Assembly: GCF_023520895.1 (NCBI RefSeq)
Contig: NZ_CP026029.1
Span: 3,968,001 to 4,032,000, forward strand
Reading direction: 5' to 3'
DNA: 64,000 nucleotides
Source of the DNA: Paenibacillus sp. PK3_47
GTDB lineage: Bacteria; Bacillota; Bacilli; Paenibacillales; Paenibacillaceae
Of this stretch, positions 1-8,572 are shown in pieces (within the stretch, counting starts at the first letter, position 1; every line of letters starts with the position of its first letter). The notes below the pieces were generated by a model. The model saw only the letters and a program-made list of their open reading frames with translations, was not told the DNA's origin and searched no databases. The translations under genes and the position numbers were made by a program.

Positions 1-2
1 CA

Positions 3-296
3 GAGCAAGGCGGGGTAAGGCCGGTACTGGTCATACAGAACGACATCGGCAATCGCTTCAGCCCGACGGTTATTGTGGCAGCCATTACTGCCCAGATCCA
101 GAAGGCCAAATTGCCGACGCATGTGGAGATTGATGCGGCATCCCACGGCTTTGACCGGGATTCAGTCATTCTCCTGGAGCAGGTTCGGACAATTGACAAA
201 CAACGCTTAACCGATAAGATCACCCATCTTGACGATGATACAATGAAAAAGGTGGATGAATCGCTGCAAATCAGTCTCGGCCTGATTGATTTTTAA
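3..296 (+). CDS. mazF: MazF/EndoA toxin endoribonuclease, 3' part only
   Basis: The open frame enters from the window's left edge and stops at 296, giving the last ~97 residues. The text [20 protein letters not shown] and the C-terminal stretch [16 protein letters not shown] match the MazF/NdoA (EndoA) family as I know it from Bacillus subtilis. The family is a cytoplasmic mRNA interferase that cuts single-stranded RNA (UACAU in B. subtilis) and is neutralised by a small antitoxin encoded just upstream, which here would lie outside the window. The N-terminal residues are missing only because of the window edge. A strong terminator follows 40 bases after the stop, so the unit ends here. Confidence 0.95.
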   Translation, partial: EQGGVRPVLVIQNDIGNRFSPTVIVAAITAQIQKAKLPTHVEIDAASHGFDRDSVILLEQVRTIDKQRLTDKITHLDDDTMKKVDESLQISLGLIDF

Positions 297-337
297 GGAT
301 GGCCGGATGCAAATTATCAAATGTATGTGTAGTGGAA

Positions 338-370
338 GACACACCGGGACAAATCCCGGTGTGTCTTTTT
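338..370 (+). terminator. Intrinsic terminator after mazF
   Basis: Eleven-base perfect arms GACACACCGGG and CCCGGTGTGTC around a 6-base loop, followed by TTTTT. It separates the mazF unit from the TetR gene. Confidence 0.9.
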
Positions 371-375
371 GGATT

Positions 376-406
376 TTGCCCTCAGCTCTTCACTTCAATA
401 TATAAT
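376..406 (+). promoter_or_regulatory. Probable sigma-A promoter of the TetR gene
   Basis: A perfect TATAAT lies at 401-406; the best -35 is TTGCCC at 376-381, with a long 19-base spacer. Transcription should begin near 412-414, immediately before the operator at 419-436, so bound repressor would block its own promoter. Confidence 0.5.
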
Positions 407-418
407 CATGTTACAATT

Positions 419-436
419 GGACCGGTTGGTCGGTCT
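419..436. promoter_or_regulatory. TetR-family operator 1 (autoregulatory)
   Basis: GGACCGGTTGGTCGGTCT contains the dyad GACC-4-GGTC and matches 16 of 18 bases with the site at 1150-1167 in front of the transporter. Its place just downstream of TATAAT fits repression of the regulator's own promoter. Confidence 0.75.
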
Positions 437-452
437 AAAGGGGGTATTCGTA

Positions 453-1061
453 ATTAAAGGACGTTCGGACGGAGAAGAAACGAAAAAGCGGATTGTACAA
501 AAGGCGGTCCAGCTGTTTGTGCAGAAGGGCTATGGAGCCGTAACGATGAATGAAGTCTGTGCAGCTGCAAATGTCAGCAAAGGCAGTCTGTATCATCATT
601 TTCCGAGCAAGGATGAGCTGTTTCTGCATGTGGCTGAACAGGATACGGAGCAGTGGCTGGCCGAATGGGACAGCAAGAAGAGCGGAATTAACGGCACAGA
701 AGCACGGCTGTATGCGCTTGGCGAGCATTATGCGAATGACTTCCAAAACCCGCTGATCCGGGCGATTGAGGACTATGCCAGAATCCGGAGCCACTCCGAT
801 GAGATTAATCAGCGCCTGTCGCAAATTTATGAATCCGCCTCAAGAGCCTGCCGCGAGCTGCTGCAGGAAGGGATGGATTCGGGATTTCTCGTTCAGGGTG
901 ATCTGGAGAAGTACGTAGTTATTGTAAGCGGGCTGCTGGAGGGAATCTGCAGAGTCAGCGAGATTACTGCCCTTGCCAAAGCGCCTGAGGATATCATGAA
1001 GTATTACCGGGAAGCTATACATCTCCTGCTGCAGGGAATGCGTACCCGATCGGGCGGCTGA
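453..1061 (+). CDS. TetR/AcrR-family transcriptional repressor
   Basis: About 202 residues, the normal family length. An N-terminal helix-turn-helix is clear (KRIVQKAVQLFVQKGYGAVT, then the recognition helix SKGSLYHHFPSKDELF), followed by a typical variable ligand-binding domain. The frame stays open upstream to 369, but those codons overlap the promoter and operator. The only good ribosome site, AAAGGGGG at 438-445, sits about 8 bases before an ATT codon at 453, exactly where family homologues start, so a non-canonical ATT start is the best guess. Twin operators at its own promoter and at that of the MFS exporter indicate it represses both until a drug-like ligand binds. The ligand is unknown. 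Confidence 0.9.
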   Translation: MKGRSDGEETKKRIVQKAVQLFVQKGYGAVTMNEVCAAANVSKGSLYHHFPSKDELFLHVAEQDTEQWLAEWDSKKSGINGTEARLYALGEHYANDFQNPLIRAIEDYARIRSHSDEINQRLSQIYESASRACRELLQEGMDSGFLVQGDLEKYVVIVSGLLEGICRVSEITALAKAPEDIMKYYREAIHLLLQGMRTRSGG

Positions 1062-1110
1062 TAAGCGGCTCTATCGAATAAGAAGGTTGCCAAAGAGGAA
1101 AGTTTAAAAT

Positions 1111-1139
1111 TTGCAGCACAGGGCTGCAAAGCTTTTTTT
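1111..1139 (+). terminator. Intrinsic terminator after the TetR gene
   Basis: Arms TTGCAGC and GCTGCAA around a 5-base loop, then a run of T. It lies directly before operator 2. Confidence 0.75.
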
Positions 1140-1149
1140 GCCGCTAATT

Positions 1150-1167
1150 AGACCGGATGGTCGGTCT
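1150..1167. promoter_or_regulatory. TetR-family operator 2, before the MFS exporter
   Basis: AGACCGGATGGTCGGTCT is a dyad with perfect outer arms AGACCG/CGGTCT and inner GACC/GGTC. It is nearly the same as the site at 419-436, tying the exporter to the adjacent repressor. Confidence 0.8.
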
Positions 1168-1270
1168 TTAAAGCTGATGTATGCTGATGCCGCAGGTGCG
1201 GATACTGAATTTCAAGCGGATGTGAACACCGGCACAGACAGCCGGGTACAGAAATATGGAGGGAAACACA

Positions 1271-2476
1271 ATGACGTTACTGTTAAGAAACCGGGGCGCG
1301 ATGCTGCTCTTAATGATGAATATTTTTCTGGCGTTTACAGGGATCGGCCTCGTGGTCCCGATTATGCCTACTTATATGAATGAGCTGCATATCGGCGGCA
1401 GTGTGGTCGGATTGCTGGTAGCCGCCTTTTCGTTGACACAGCTGCTGGTCTCACCGTTTGCCGGAAGATTATCTGACAAGATGGGCCGTAAAAAAATTAT
1501 TGTCGGCGGTCTGATTGTTTTCGCGTTCTCGGAGCTGCTGTTCGGCCTGGCGAGCGCACCCTGGGTGCTGTTCGTATCCAGAATGCTCGGCGGTGTCGGT
1601 GCAGCCATGATCATGCCTGCAGTTATGGCTTATGTGGCAGACACCACATCCTCGGAGGAACGGGCCAAAGGCATGGGATTTATTAATGCGGCGATTACTA
1701 CCGGCTTTATTATCGGTCCGGGGATCGGCGGCTATCTGGCCGAGCTTGGCATCCGGGTTCCATTCTTCGTCGCTGCGGGTGCCGCCGCGATCGTTGCTGT
1801 CATTACACTAATCGTCCTGCCGGAATCGCGTTCAGCGGAGCTTCGTGAGGAAGCGAAAACCATGAAAGGGAATAAAGATAGTCTCATTCTCCAGCTCGGA
1901 CGCTCATACCGCGAGCCTTACTTTTTCGGACTTATTATTGTATTCGTGCTGTCCTTCGGGCTGGCGAACTATGAAACGGTATTCGGATTGTTTGTGGATC
2001 ACAAGTTCGGGTTCACACCGAAGGATATTGCCTTTGTTCTGACCTTCGGCTCCATCGCCGGGGCTGTCATTCAGGTGACGGCATTCAGCTGGATTTTGAA
2101 CCGTTTTGGCGAAAACCGGGTGATCTCGGTGACCCTGCTCAGTTCGGGTGTATTCATTCTGCTGACGCTCTTGGTACATGGATACTGGGCGATCGTTACG
2201 GTGACGTTCATCGTGTTCCTTTCCATGGACATTCTGCGTCCTGCAGTCGGCACACAGCTCTCCCGGCTGGCGGACGAATCGCAGCAGGGATTTGTGATGG
2301 GAATGAACTCGGCCTATACGAGCCTTGGCAACATCGCCGGTCCGATCGTGGCCGGATTCCTGTTCGACCTCGACATTAATCTGCCGTATGGAGCCGCGTC
2401 GCTTGTGCTGGTGCTGTGCTTCGTGCTCTCGCTGAGCTTCGGCAAGCGGATGAAGCGCGGTCTTGGCGCTCAGTAA
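1271..2476 (+). CDS. MFS drug efflux transporter (NorA/Bmr/TetA-like)
   Basis: A 401-residue, 12-span proton-coupled exporter of the DHA1 drug/H+ antiporter type. Motif A, GRLSDKMGRKK, is at residues 65-75 between spans 2 and 3, and the antiporter motif C, GFIIGPGIGG, is near 145-154 in span 5. The start is ATG 1271 because GGAGGG at 1258-1263 is 7 bases upstream; an ATG at 1256 lies before that ribosome site. A TetR operator sits about 100 bases upstream, so expression is probably induced by substrate through the neighbouring repressor. The substrate cannot be told from sequence; multidrug or tetracycline-like compounds are typical. Confidence 0.93.
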   Translation: MTLLLRNRGAMLLLMMNIFLAFTGIGLVVPIMPTYMNELHIGGSVVGLLVAAFSLTQLLVSPFAGRLSDKMGRKKIIVGGLIVFAFSELLFGLASAPWVLFVSRMLGGVGAAMIMPAVMAYVADTTSSEERAKGMGFINAAITTGFIIGPGIGGYLAELGIRVPFFVAAGAAAIVAVITLIVLPESRSAELREEAKTMKGNKDSLILQLGRSYREPYFFGLIIVFVLSFGLANYETVFGLFVDHKFGFTPKDIAFVLTFGSIAGAVIQVTAFSWILNRFGENRVISVTLLSSGVFILLTLLVHGYWAIVTVTFIVFLSMDILRPAVGTQLSRLADESQQGFVMGMNSAYTSLGNIAGPIVAGFLFDLDINLPYGAASLVLVLCFVLSLSFGKRMKRGLGAQ

Positions 2477-2507
2477 TATTTTTGGCTTATGACGTATATT
2501 GATGATA

Positions 2508-2543
2508 GCAGCGGTGCTCTCTGTGGGAGGCCGCTGTTTTTTT
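2508..2543 (+). terminator. Intrinsic terminator after the MFS gene
   Basis: Arms CAGCGG and CCGCTG with a 16-base loop, followed by seven T. Confidence 0.75.
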
Positions 2544-2644
2544 GCTTCAATCCGCTAAACTTTGGAAGAAGGACAGATTGTGATACTATTTGAGGTATGG
2601 TCTTCAGAAAATGAGCAGAACGTGTACGGAAAGAGGGATATCCA

Positions 2645-4873
2645 TTGTCAGCAGAACATATAAATGCCGGTACGATACCGGAAGAGGAAGCAAAGCGTAA
2701 GGAACAGGAAACAATCAATGCAGCGATTGCCAAAGAGCTGGGCATCAGCCTGAAGCAGGTGCGGACGACTGTCGGCCTGCTGGATGAGGGGAACACGATT
2801 CCTTTTATTGCCCGGTACCGCAAGGAAATGACCGGGGAGCTTGATGAGAATGCACTGCGTGATATTGAGGAGCGGCTGGGTTATCTTCGTAATCTGGGCG
2901 ACCGCAAGAAAGATGTCATCCGCAGCATTGAAGAGCAGGGCAAGCTGACTCCGGAGCTGCAGGAGCAGATTCTGAAGGCTGTGAAGCTGCAGGAAGTGGA
3001 GGACTTGTACCGTCCGTTCCGGCAAAAGCGCAAGACGCGGGCAAGTGCCGCCAAGGAGAAAGGGCTGGAGCCGCTCGCTGAATGGGTGCTGGAGCAGCGC
3101 CGCCAGGGCGCTCCGCTTGAGGAAGCCGCCAAATATATCGATGCCGAAAAAGGCGTGGAAAGTGCCGAGCAGGCGCTGCAGGGTGCAATGGACATTATCG
3201 CCGAGAATATCGCCGACGACCCTGCGATCCGCTCCTGGGTCCGCCAGTATACTGCAAGCCAGGGGATATTGGTCTCTGAGGCCAAGGATGCGGAGCAGGA
3301 GAGCGTGTACGAGAATTACTACAGCTACCGCGAGCCGGTTCACAAAATGCCGCCGCACCGGATTCTCGCGATCAACCGCGGGGAGCGGGAGAATGTACTG
3401 AAAGTCGGGATCGAGGTGGTTACCGACAAGATCCATGCTTTTATTGCCCGGAAGCTGATCAAAGGGCCGTCCCCGGTCAAGGAGCTGCTGGAAGCGGTGA
3501 CCGAGGATGCCTACAAGCGGCTGATTGCTCCGTCCGTGGAGCGCGAGGTGCGCGGGGAAATGACGGAGAAGGGGGAGACCCAGGCGATTTCCATTTTCTC
3601 GGGAAATCTGCGCAGCCTGCTGCTGCAGCCGCCGGTTAAGGGCCGTAACGTGCTCGGCGTAGACCCGGCCTACCGCACCGGCTGCAAGCTGGCCGTAGTG
3701 GATGATACCGGCAAGCTGCTGGAGGTAGCGGTCACTTACCCGACGCCGCCGAACAACAAGAAGAAGGAGGCGGCGGTGAAGTTCAAGGAGCTGATTGCCA
3801 AATACGGCATCAAGCTCATCGTAATCGGCAACGGCACCGGCTCACGGGAGACGGAGCAGTTCACCGCCGAGGTCATCGCCGAGATCGGTGATCCGGAGCT
3901 GGCGTACCTGATTGTCAATGAAGCAGGAGCCAGCGTCTATTCCGCCTCCAAGCTGGCGCAGGAGGAGTTCCCGGACCTTGATGTGGCCGAGCGCAGCGCC
4001 GCATCGATTGCCCGCCGCGTGCAGGACCCGCTGGCGGAGCTGGTGAAGATCGACCCGAAGGCGATCGGTGTCGGGCAGTATCAGCACGATGTCTCGCAGA
4101 AGCATCTGGAGGAGAGCCTCAAGGCCGTCGTGGAATCGGCCGTTAACCATGTCGGCGTCGACGTGAACACGGCGTCACCGTCGCTGCTCTCGTATGTCGC
4201 GGGCGTCAACGCGACGATCGCGAAGAACATCGTGAAGTTCCGCGAGGAGAACGGCAAGTTCACGACCCGCAAGGCACTGCAGAAGGTGCCGCGCCTCGGC
4301 GCGAAGTCCTATGAGCAGTGCATCGGCTTCATGCGTATTCCCGGAGGGGAGAATACGCTTGACCGGACGCCGATCCATCCGGAGTCCTATCCGGTCGTCG
4401 ACCGCCTGTTCCGTGAGCTGGGCCTGGATGTGGCCAAGCTCGGCAGCAAGGAGGTCGCAGCACAGCTCGCTGCGCAGGATGCGGAAGAGCTGGCCGTGAA
4501 GCTGAATGTCGGCGTGCCTACGCTGCGCGACATTCTGGAGAGCCTGCAGCGCCCGGGCCGCGATCCGCGCGAGGAGCTGCCGCTGCCGATCTTCCGCACC
4601 GATGTGCTGAAGATCGAGGACCTGGTTCCCGGCATGGAGATGCAGGGAACCGTCCGCAACGTCATCGACTTCGGCGCCTTCGTCGATATCGGCATCAAGA
4701 ATGACGGGCTGGTGCATATCTCCCAGCTCAGCGGCAGCTTCGTGAAGCATCCGATGGACGTCGTCTCCGTCGGTGACAACGTCACGGTCTGGGTCATGGG
4801 TGTTGATCTCAAGAAGGGCCGGGTCAGCCTGACCATGCGCCCGCCGCGCAGTGATGCGGGAAGCGCGAAGTAA
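2645..4873 (+). CDS. tex: Tex, S1-domain RNA-binding transcription accessory protein
   Basis: 742 residues, close to the usual Tex length (B. subtilis YdcI). The order is that of Tex: helical N-terminal region with IPFIARYRKEMTG at 52-64, a YqgF/RNase H-like domain starting near 333 (RNVLGVDPAYRTG), helix-hairpin-helix repeats around 500-560, and a C-terminal S1 domain near 660-735 (VRNVIDFGAFVDIG). Tex binds nucleic acid in the cytoplasm and influences transcription; its exact job in Firmicutes is not settled. The start is TTG 2645, 7 bases after AGAGGGA. The 3' half is visibly richer in GC than the 5' half. It is transcribed alone. Confidence 0.97.
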   Translation: MSAEHINAGTIPEEEAKRKEQETINAAIAKELGISLKQVRTTVGLLDEGNTIPFIARYRKEMTGELDENALRDIEERLGYLRNLGDRKKDVIRSIEEQGKLTPELQEQILKAVKLQEVEDLYRPFRQKRKTRASAAKEKGLEPLAEWVLEQRRQGAPLEEAAKYIDAEKGVESAEQALQGAMDIIAENIADDPAIRSWVRQYTASQGILVSEAKDAEQESVYENYYSYREPVHKMPPHRILAINRGERENVLKVGIEVVTDKIHAFIARKLIKGPSPVKELLEAVTEDAYKRLIAPSVEREVRGEMTEKGETQAISIFSGNLRSLLLQPPVKGRNVLGVDPAYRTGCKLAVVDDTGKLLEVAVTYPTPPNNKKKEAAVKFKELIAKYGIKLIVIGNGTGSRETEQFTAEVIAEIGDPELAYLIVNEAGASVYSASKLAQEEFPDLDVAERSAASIARRVQDPLAELVKIDPKAIGVGQYQHDVSQKHLEESLKAVVESAVNHVGVDVNTASPSLLSYVAGVNATIAKNIVKFREENGKFTTRKALQKVPRLGAKSYEQCIGFMRIPGGENTLDRTPIHPESYPVVDRLFRELGLDVAKLGSKEVAAQLAAQDAEELAVKLNVGVPTLRDILESLQRPGRDPREELPLPIFRTDVLKIEDLVPGMEMQGTVRNVIDFGAFVDIGIKNDGLVHISQLSGSFVKHPMDVVSVGDNVTVWVMGVDLKKGRVSLTMRPPRSDAGSAK

Positions 4874-4918
4874 GGAAAGGGTATAGTCCAAAGGGCAAGC
4901 TCGTAAGGTATACGCTCC

Positions 4919-5021
4919 TAAGCGCCTGAACAGCTGAAGTTCTAAGCGCCAAAACGCCGAAATGCCGAACGCTGAAACACCGAACGCCAAAACGCCGAAA
5001 GCTGAAACGCCGAACGCCTCA
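4919..5021. repeat. Degenerate short tandem repeats after tex
   Basis: About ten imperfect units related to AACGCCGAA / AACGCTGAA follow one another over 100 bases. The units vary from 8 to 10 bases and have no continuous reading frame of note. No function is evident. Confidence 0.6.
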
Positions 5022-5077
5022 TGGTAAACTGTCCTGTAACCTGTAATCAGAGCGTTGGCCTGAAGCAGCCATCCAGC

Positions 5078-5153
5078 CTAACGGACCGAGGTTCCCTTAT
5101 TTTCGCCAAAAGTAAGCTTTTCAGCAGCTAACGGACACCAGATCCCTTATTCA
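5078..5153 (-). repeat. Two inverted copies of the 50-bp intergenic repeat
   Basis: Copies begin at 5078 and 5128, exactly 50 bases apart. Both start CTAACGGAC and end in CCCTTATT. The first is 26 bases long with the same ends as the reverse complement of the forward units at 5191-5473 but a different 8-base centre. The two arrays therefore face each other. Confidence 0.7.
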
Positions 5154-5190
5154 GGGGAATTCCCTCTGAAAAAGCCTGTCTGAGAGGAAA

Positions 5191-5473
5191 TAACGCCCCT
5201 ACGGTCCGTTAGCCTGGTGAACTGTGTAAAATAGGCAAAATAACGCCCCTACGGTCCGTTAGCCTGGTGAACTGTGTAAAATAGGCAAAATAACGCCCCT
5301 ACGGTCCGTTAGCCTGGTGAACTGTGCAAAATAGGCAAAATAACGCCTCTACGGTCCGTTAGCCCGGCGAAAGGTGCATATTGGGGAATACAAAATAACG
5401 CCCCTACGGTCCGTTAGCCCGGCGAAAGGTGCATAATGGGGAATACAATATAACGCCCCTACGGTCCGTTAGC
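5191..5473 (+). repeat. Six-copy 50-56-bp tandem repeat array
   Basis: The core TAACGCCCCTACGGTCCGTT recurs at 5191, 5241, 5291, 5341 (one change), 5395 and 5451. The first three intervals are exactly 50 bases and almost identical, while the last two are 54 and 56 with a changed linker. Linkers hold no reading frame. It lies in the 1.1-kb gap between tex and the glycerate locus. Confidence 0.9.
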
Positions 5474-5735
5474 GGTGGCAGACGGATTGTGTGGCAGCAT
5501 AGCTGTTCTGTTCCCGGCGTATATCACGTCGGGCATCAGGTTTCGCCCCAGTCACATGGTTTTAACGTTCTGCCGTACAAAGTACAGCTGCTTTAGTGCT
5601 TCGTCCTTTACGCAGATATCGGCTGCGTCATGTGAAATAGAGCATGCACCAAAACGCAGGCTGGTTTAATCCGGTTACGCAGGTGTATACGCAGTGACAG
5701 CTTATGCGTTATAGCATCAATGGTTTGTAAATAGG
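5474..5735. other. Intergenic stretch without a recognisable gene
   Basis: A 64-codon open frame exists here but has no ribosome site, no family resemblance and begins at the edge of the repeat array, so I do not call it. Nothing else is seen before the hairpin at 5736. Confidence 0.6.
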
Positions 5736-5777
5736 GCTGTGCCATTCCTTAAACCAAAAGGATGGCACAGCTTTTTT
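5736..5777 (+). terminator. Strong intrinsic terminator
   Basis: Arms GCTGTGCCAT..CCTT and AAGGATGGCACAGC around an A-rich loop, then six T. No gene clearly ends here, so it may isolate the glycerate operon from upstream transcription. Confidence 0.75.
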
Positions 5778-5948
5778 GCATGAAAAAAAGCTGCTTAAAC
5801 GATTATAATCTCTTATAAGTTCCGCGGGTGCTGCCCATGCTGTAAGGGAATCAGCCGTTTTTGCATGCCCGACCAGCCGCAAGTTTTGTTGGTCAACTGC
5901 ACAATGCATTTCGTCCGTTCATCAATATTTTTACGGGCGCTTACAGTT

Positions 5949-5967
5949 TATACTGAAAGCGTGTTCA
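5949..5967 (+). promoter_or_regulatory. Possible -10 box with overlapping cre-like site
   Basis: TATACT (5949-5954) is followed by TGAAAGCGTGTTCA (5954-5967), which departs by one base from the CcpA cre consensus TGWNANCGNTNWCA. This would place catabolite repression on the glycerate permease operon. No good -35 is seen, so the promoter call is tentative. Confidence 0.35.
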
Positions 5968-6006
5968 ACAAAGCAAACAAACATTAGTAAGTAGGGGGCA
6001 TACAAA

Positions 6007-7302
6007 ATGGAAGGGTTAACAATTGGCTGGTATGGTGCCTTGGCTGGTCTGGCAATTGCCATTATTCTGATACTAAGAAAGCTCAATCCGGTATATGCAC
6101 TGTTCTTGGGAGCGATCGCCGGATCGCTGATCGGGGGAGCTAATCTTGAGCAGACTGTAAGCGTTCTCGTTGGCGGTACACAAAGTGTAATCGGAACCGT
6201 TCTGCGTGTACTTGCCGCAGGTGTGCTGGCCGGGGTAATGATGGAGTCGGGTGCGGCTGAAACCATTGCCCAGGCTATCGTCAAAAAATTCGGCGGCAGC
6301 AAAGCCATCCTCGCACTGGCGCTGGCCACGATGATCATTACTACAGTGGGTGTATTTATCCCGGTAGCGGTACTGATTGTGGCTCCAATTGCTTTGTCGG
6401 TAGGTAACAAGATGGGTATTTCAAAGGTAGCGCTGCTGCTGGCACTGTCCGGCGGTGGTAAAGCGGGTAACATTATTTCTCCCAATCCCAATACGATTGC
6501 GGCGGCCCGCGGTTTTGATCTCGACCTCAGCAATGTCATGCTCGCAGGATTAATTCCGGCAATATGCGGTCTGATTGTAACAGTCATTGTTGCTTCTCTG
6601 CTGAAGAAAAAAGGCGTGATGGTCACGGATGAAGAGGCTGCGAACGGTGATGTGGATACATCCAAATATCCGCCGCTCGGCAAAGCCATTGTTGCACCGC
6701 TTGTGGCGATTATTCTGCTGATGATCAATCCGATCGGCTCGCTGTCAGGCATTGAAGCGCTGTCGAATTTCAAAGTGGATGCGCTTTACATCCTGCCAAT
6801 CGCCGGGATTATCGGAATGCTGGCCATGGGTCAGGGGAACAAAATTCTGCAGTACACTTCCTCCGGTCTGAATAAAATGACAGCAACCGTACTGATTCTG
6901 ATCGGTGCAGGCGGTATTGCCGGTCTGATCTCCGCATCGGATCTGTCCACACAGGTTGTTCAATTGATCGAAACCGCAGGCATTTCAGGTACCTTCCTGG
7001 CACCGATTTCCGGTATTCTGATGGCTGCGGCGACAGCTTCAACTTCGACAGGTGTAATTCTGGCTACAGGTTCATTTGGACAAGCCATTCTCGATATGGG
7101 TACAGCTCCGCTGGCGGCAGCCGTTATGGTGCACACCGGGGCGACGGTCATCGACTCGCTTCCGCAGGGGAACTACTTCCATGTAACAGCGGACAGTATG
7201 AAAATGACAATCAAACAGCGGATGGGGCTGGTGCCTTATGAAGCGATTGTCGGCGGAACGATGACGATTGTGGCTACGCTGATTTACGGATTTTTGTTCT
7301 AA
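6007..7302 (+). CDS. GntP-family permease, probably for glycerate
   Basis: 431 residues with about 12 hydrophobic spans. The family signature stretch GGGKAGNIISPNPNTIAAA near residues 149-167 marks the GntP/gluconate:H+ symporter family. The family imports gluconate and related sugar acids. The next gene, 21 bases on, is a glycerate kinase, and a CdaR-type sugar-diacid regulator follows, so glycerate is the most likely substrate (inference). GGGGGC lies 8 bases before the ATG. A cre-like element overlaps the putative promoter. Confidence 0.9.
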   Translation: MEGLTIGWYGALAGLAIAIILILRKLNPVYALFLGAIAGSLIGGANLEQTVSVLVGGTQSVIGTVLRVLAAGVLAGVMMESGAAETIAQAIVKKFGGSKAILALALATMIITTVGVFIPVAVLIVAPIALSVGNKMGISKVALLLALSGGGKAGNIISPNPNTIAAARGFDLDLSNVMLAGLIPAICGLIVTVIVASLLKKKGVMVTDEEAANGDVDTSKYPPLGKAIVAPLVAIILLMINPIGSLSGIEALSNFKVDALYILPIAGIIGMLAMGQGNKILQYTSSGLNKMTATVLILIGAGGIAGLISASDLSTQVVQLIETAGISGTFLAPISGILMAAATASTSTGVILATGSFGQAILDMGTAPLAAAVMVHTGATVIDSLPQGNYFHVTADSMKMTIKQRMGLVPYEAIVGGTMTIVATLIYGFLF

Positions 7303-7323
7303 AATCTAACATGGGGTGAGGAA

Positions 7324-8466
7324 ATGAGTCAGAAAACCTTTGTATTGGCACCGGATTCTTTTAAAGAGAGCATGACGGCTAAGGAAGTTTGTATTGCAAT
7401 GGAGCAGGGGCTGCGGAAAGTCTATCCGGATGCTGAATATATACACGTTCCGATGGCGGACGGGGGAGAAGGCACGGTGCAGTCGCTGGTCGATGCATCC
7501 GGCGGACAAATCTATACCAAACAAGTCATGGGACCGCTTGGACAGCCTGTTACAGCACAATACGGAATTCTCGGCGACGGCGTTACAGCAGCGATTGAGA
7601 TGGCTTCGGCGAGCGGCATACAGCTGGTGGACAAGGCGGACCGGAACCCGCTGATTACGACCACCTACGGAACAGGTGAGCTGATTAAGGAGTGTCTGGA
7701 CCGCGGCATCCGCAGCATCATTATCGGGATCGGCGGCAGTGCAACCAATGACGGAGGCACCGGAATGGCTGAAGCGCTGGGCGCTAAATTCCTGGATGAA
7801 GCAGGGGAACAGCTCCCGAGAGGGGGAGGCAGTCTGGACAGGCTGGCCCGCATTGATATCTCCGCCCTGGATGAGCGGCTGCAGCAGGTGCAGCTGATTG
7901 TCGCCTGTGATGTTACGAACCCGCTGTGCGGCGAACGGGGTGCATCTGTAGTATTCGGTCCGCAAAAAGGCGCGACTCCGGAACGGGTTAAGCAGCTTGA
8001 CGCGAACCTTGCCCATTATGCGGATATCGTACAGCAGCAGCTTGGCAAGGACGTCCGTGATCTGCCGGGTGCCGGAGCAGCCGGGGGACTGGGCGCAGGG
8101 CTGATGATCTTTACTCAGGCTGCGCTGCAGCGGGGTATCGAGATCGTGATCGAGTACACCGGACTTACAGCTAAGATTAAGGATGCCGACATGGTGTTCA
8201 CCGGTGAGGGAGGCATTGATTTCCAGACCAAATTTGGTAAAACACCATACGGAGTAGCTCGCACCGCCAAAGCAAGCGGCAAAAAGGTCATTGCCCTGGC
8301 CGGTTATATCGGCGAAGGCATTGATACACTGTATGCGGAAGGGATCGATGCCGTCTTCGGTATCGTACCGGGTTCTGCTGAGCTGGACAAGCTGTTGAAA
8401 GAAGGCCCTGCGAATGTGGAGCGGACCTGTGAAAATATCGCGAGAGTATTAAAGCTGAGCGAATAA
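7324..8466 (+). CDS. glxK: Glycerate kinase (GlxK/GarK type)
   Basis: 380 residues, standard for type I glycerate kinase, which phosphorylates D-glycerate with ATP (2-phosphoglycerate in characterised GarK-type enzymes) and so feeds lower glycolysis. Diagnostic stretches are the N-terminal APDSFKESMTAKEVC (residues 9-23), PMADGGEGTVQSL near 41-53, GIGGSATNDGGTGMAEALGA near 138-157 and TGEGGIDFQTKFGK near 298-311. GGGGTGAGG precedes the ATG. It forms an operon with the upstream GntP permease, 21 bases away. Its terminator was split by the IS element that starts 67 bases after the stop. Confidence 0.96.
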   Translation: MSQKTFVLAPDSFKESMTAKEVCIAMEQGLRKVYPDAEYIHVPMADGGEGTVQSLVDASGGQIYTKQVMGPLGQPVTAQYGILGDGVTAAIEMASASGIQLVDKADRNPLITTTYGTGELIKECLDRGIRSIIIGIGGSATNDGGTGMAEALGAKFLDEAGEQLPRGGGSLDRLARIDISALDERLQQVQLIVACDVTNPLCGERGASVVFGPQKGATPERVKQLDANLAHYADIVQQQLGKDVRDLPGAGAAGGLGAGLMIFTQAALQRGIEIVIEYTGLTAKIKDADMVFTGEGGIDFQTKFGKTPYGVARTAKASGKKVIALAGYIGEGIDTLYAEGIDAVFGIVPGSAELDKLLKEGPANVERTCENIARVLKLSE

Positions 8467-8497
8467 GTAAGCGTACGAACGGGTATAGGATGCGCAA

Positions 8498-8532
8498 AAA
8501 AAGGAAGGCTGTCCCCAAGCAGATTTATGAAC
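8498..8532. terminator. Left arm of a terminator split by the IS
   Basis: A-rich run then AAGGCTG..CCCC..GCAGAT..ATGA. It pairs with TCAT..ATCTGC..GGGG..CAGCCTT at 10194-10222 across the element, so the pre-insertion site was a long bidirectional hairpin between the convergent glxK and cdaR genes. Confidence 0.75.
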
Positions 8533-8567
8533 TGCACCCCGTCAAGTAGACAGCGTAAATAATAAAA
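8533..8567 (+). repeat. Left terminal inverted repeat of the IS3-family element
   Basis: 35 bases beginning TGCACCCC and including AGTAGACAG and AAATAATAAAA. 28 of 35 bases agree with the reverse complement of 10159-10193. Confidence 0.85.
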
Positions 8568-8572
8568 GAGTT

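Noticed and set aside
2648-3436. Long minus-strand frame (262 codons) inside tex
   Set aside because: Composition (Leu/Gln/His/Arg-rich) is that of the antisense shadow of a GC-rich gene; no start signals.
5475-5669. 64-codon frame after the 50-bp array
   Set aside because: Starts inside the last repeat and lacks a ribosome site and recognisable protein features.
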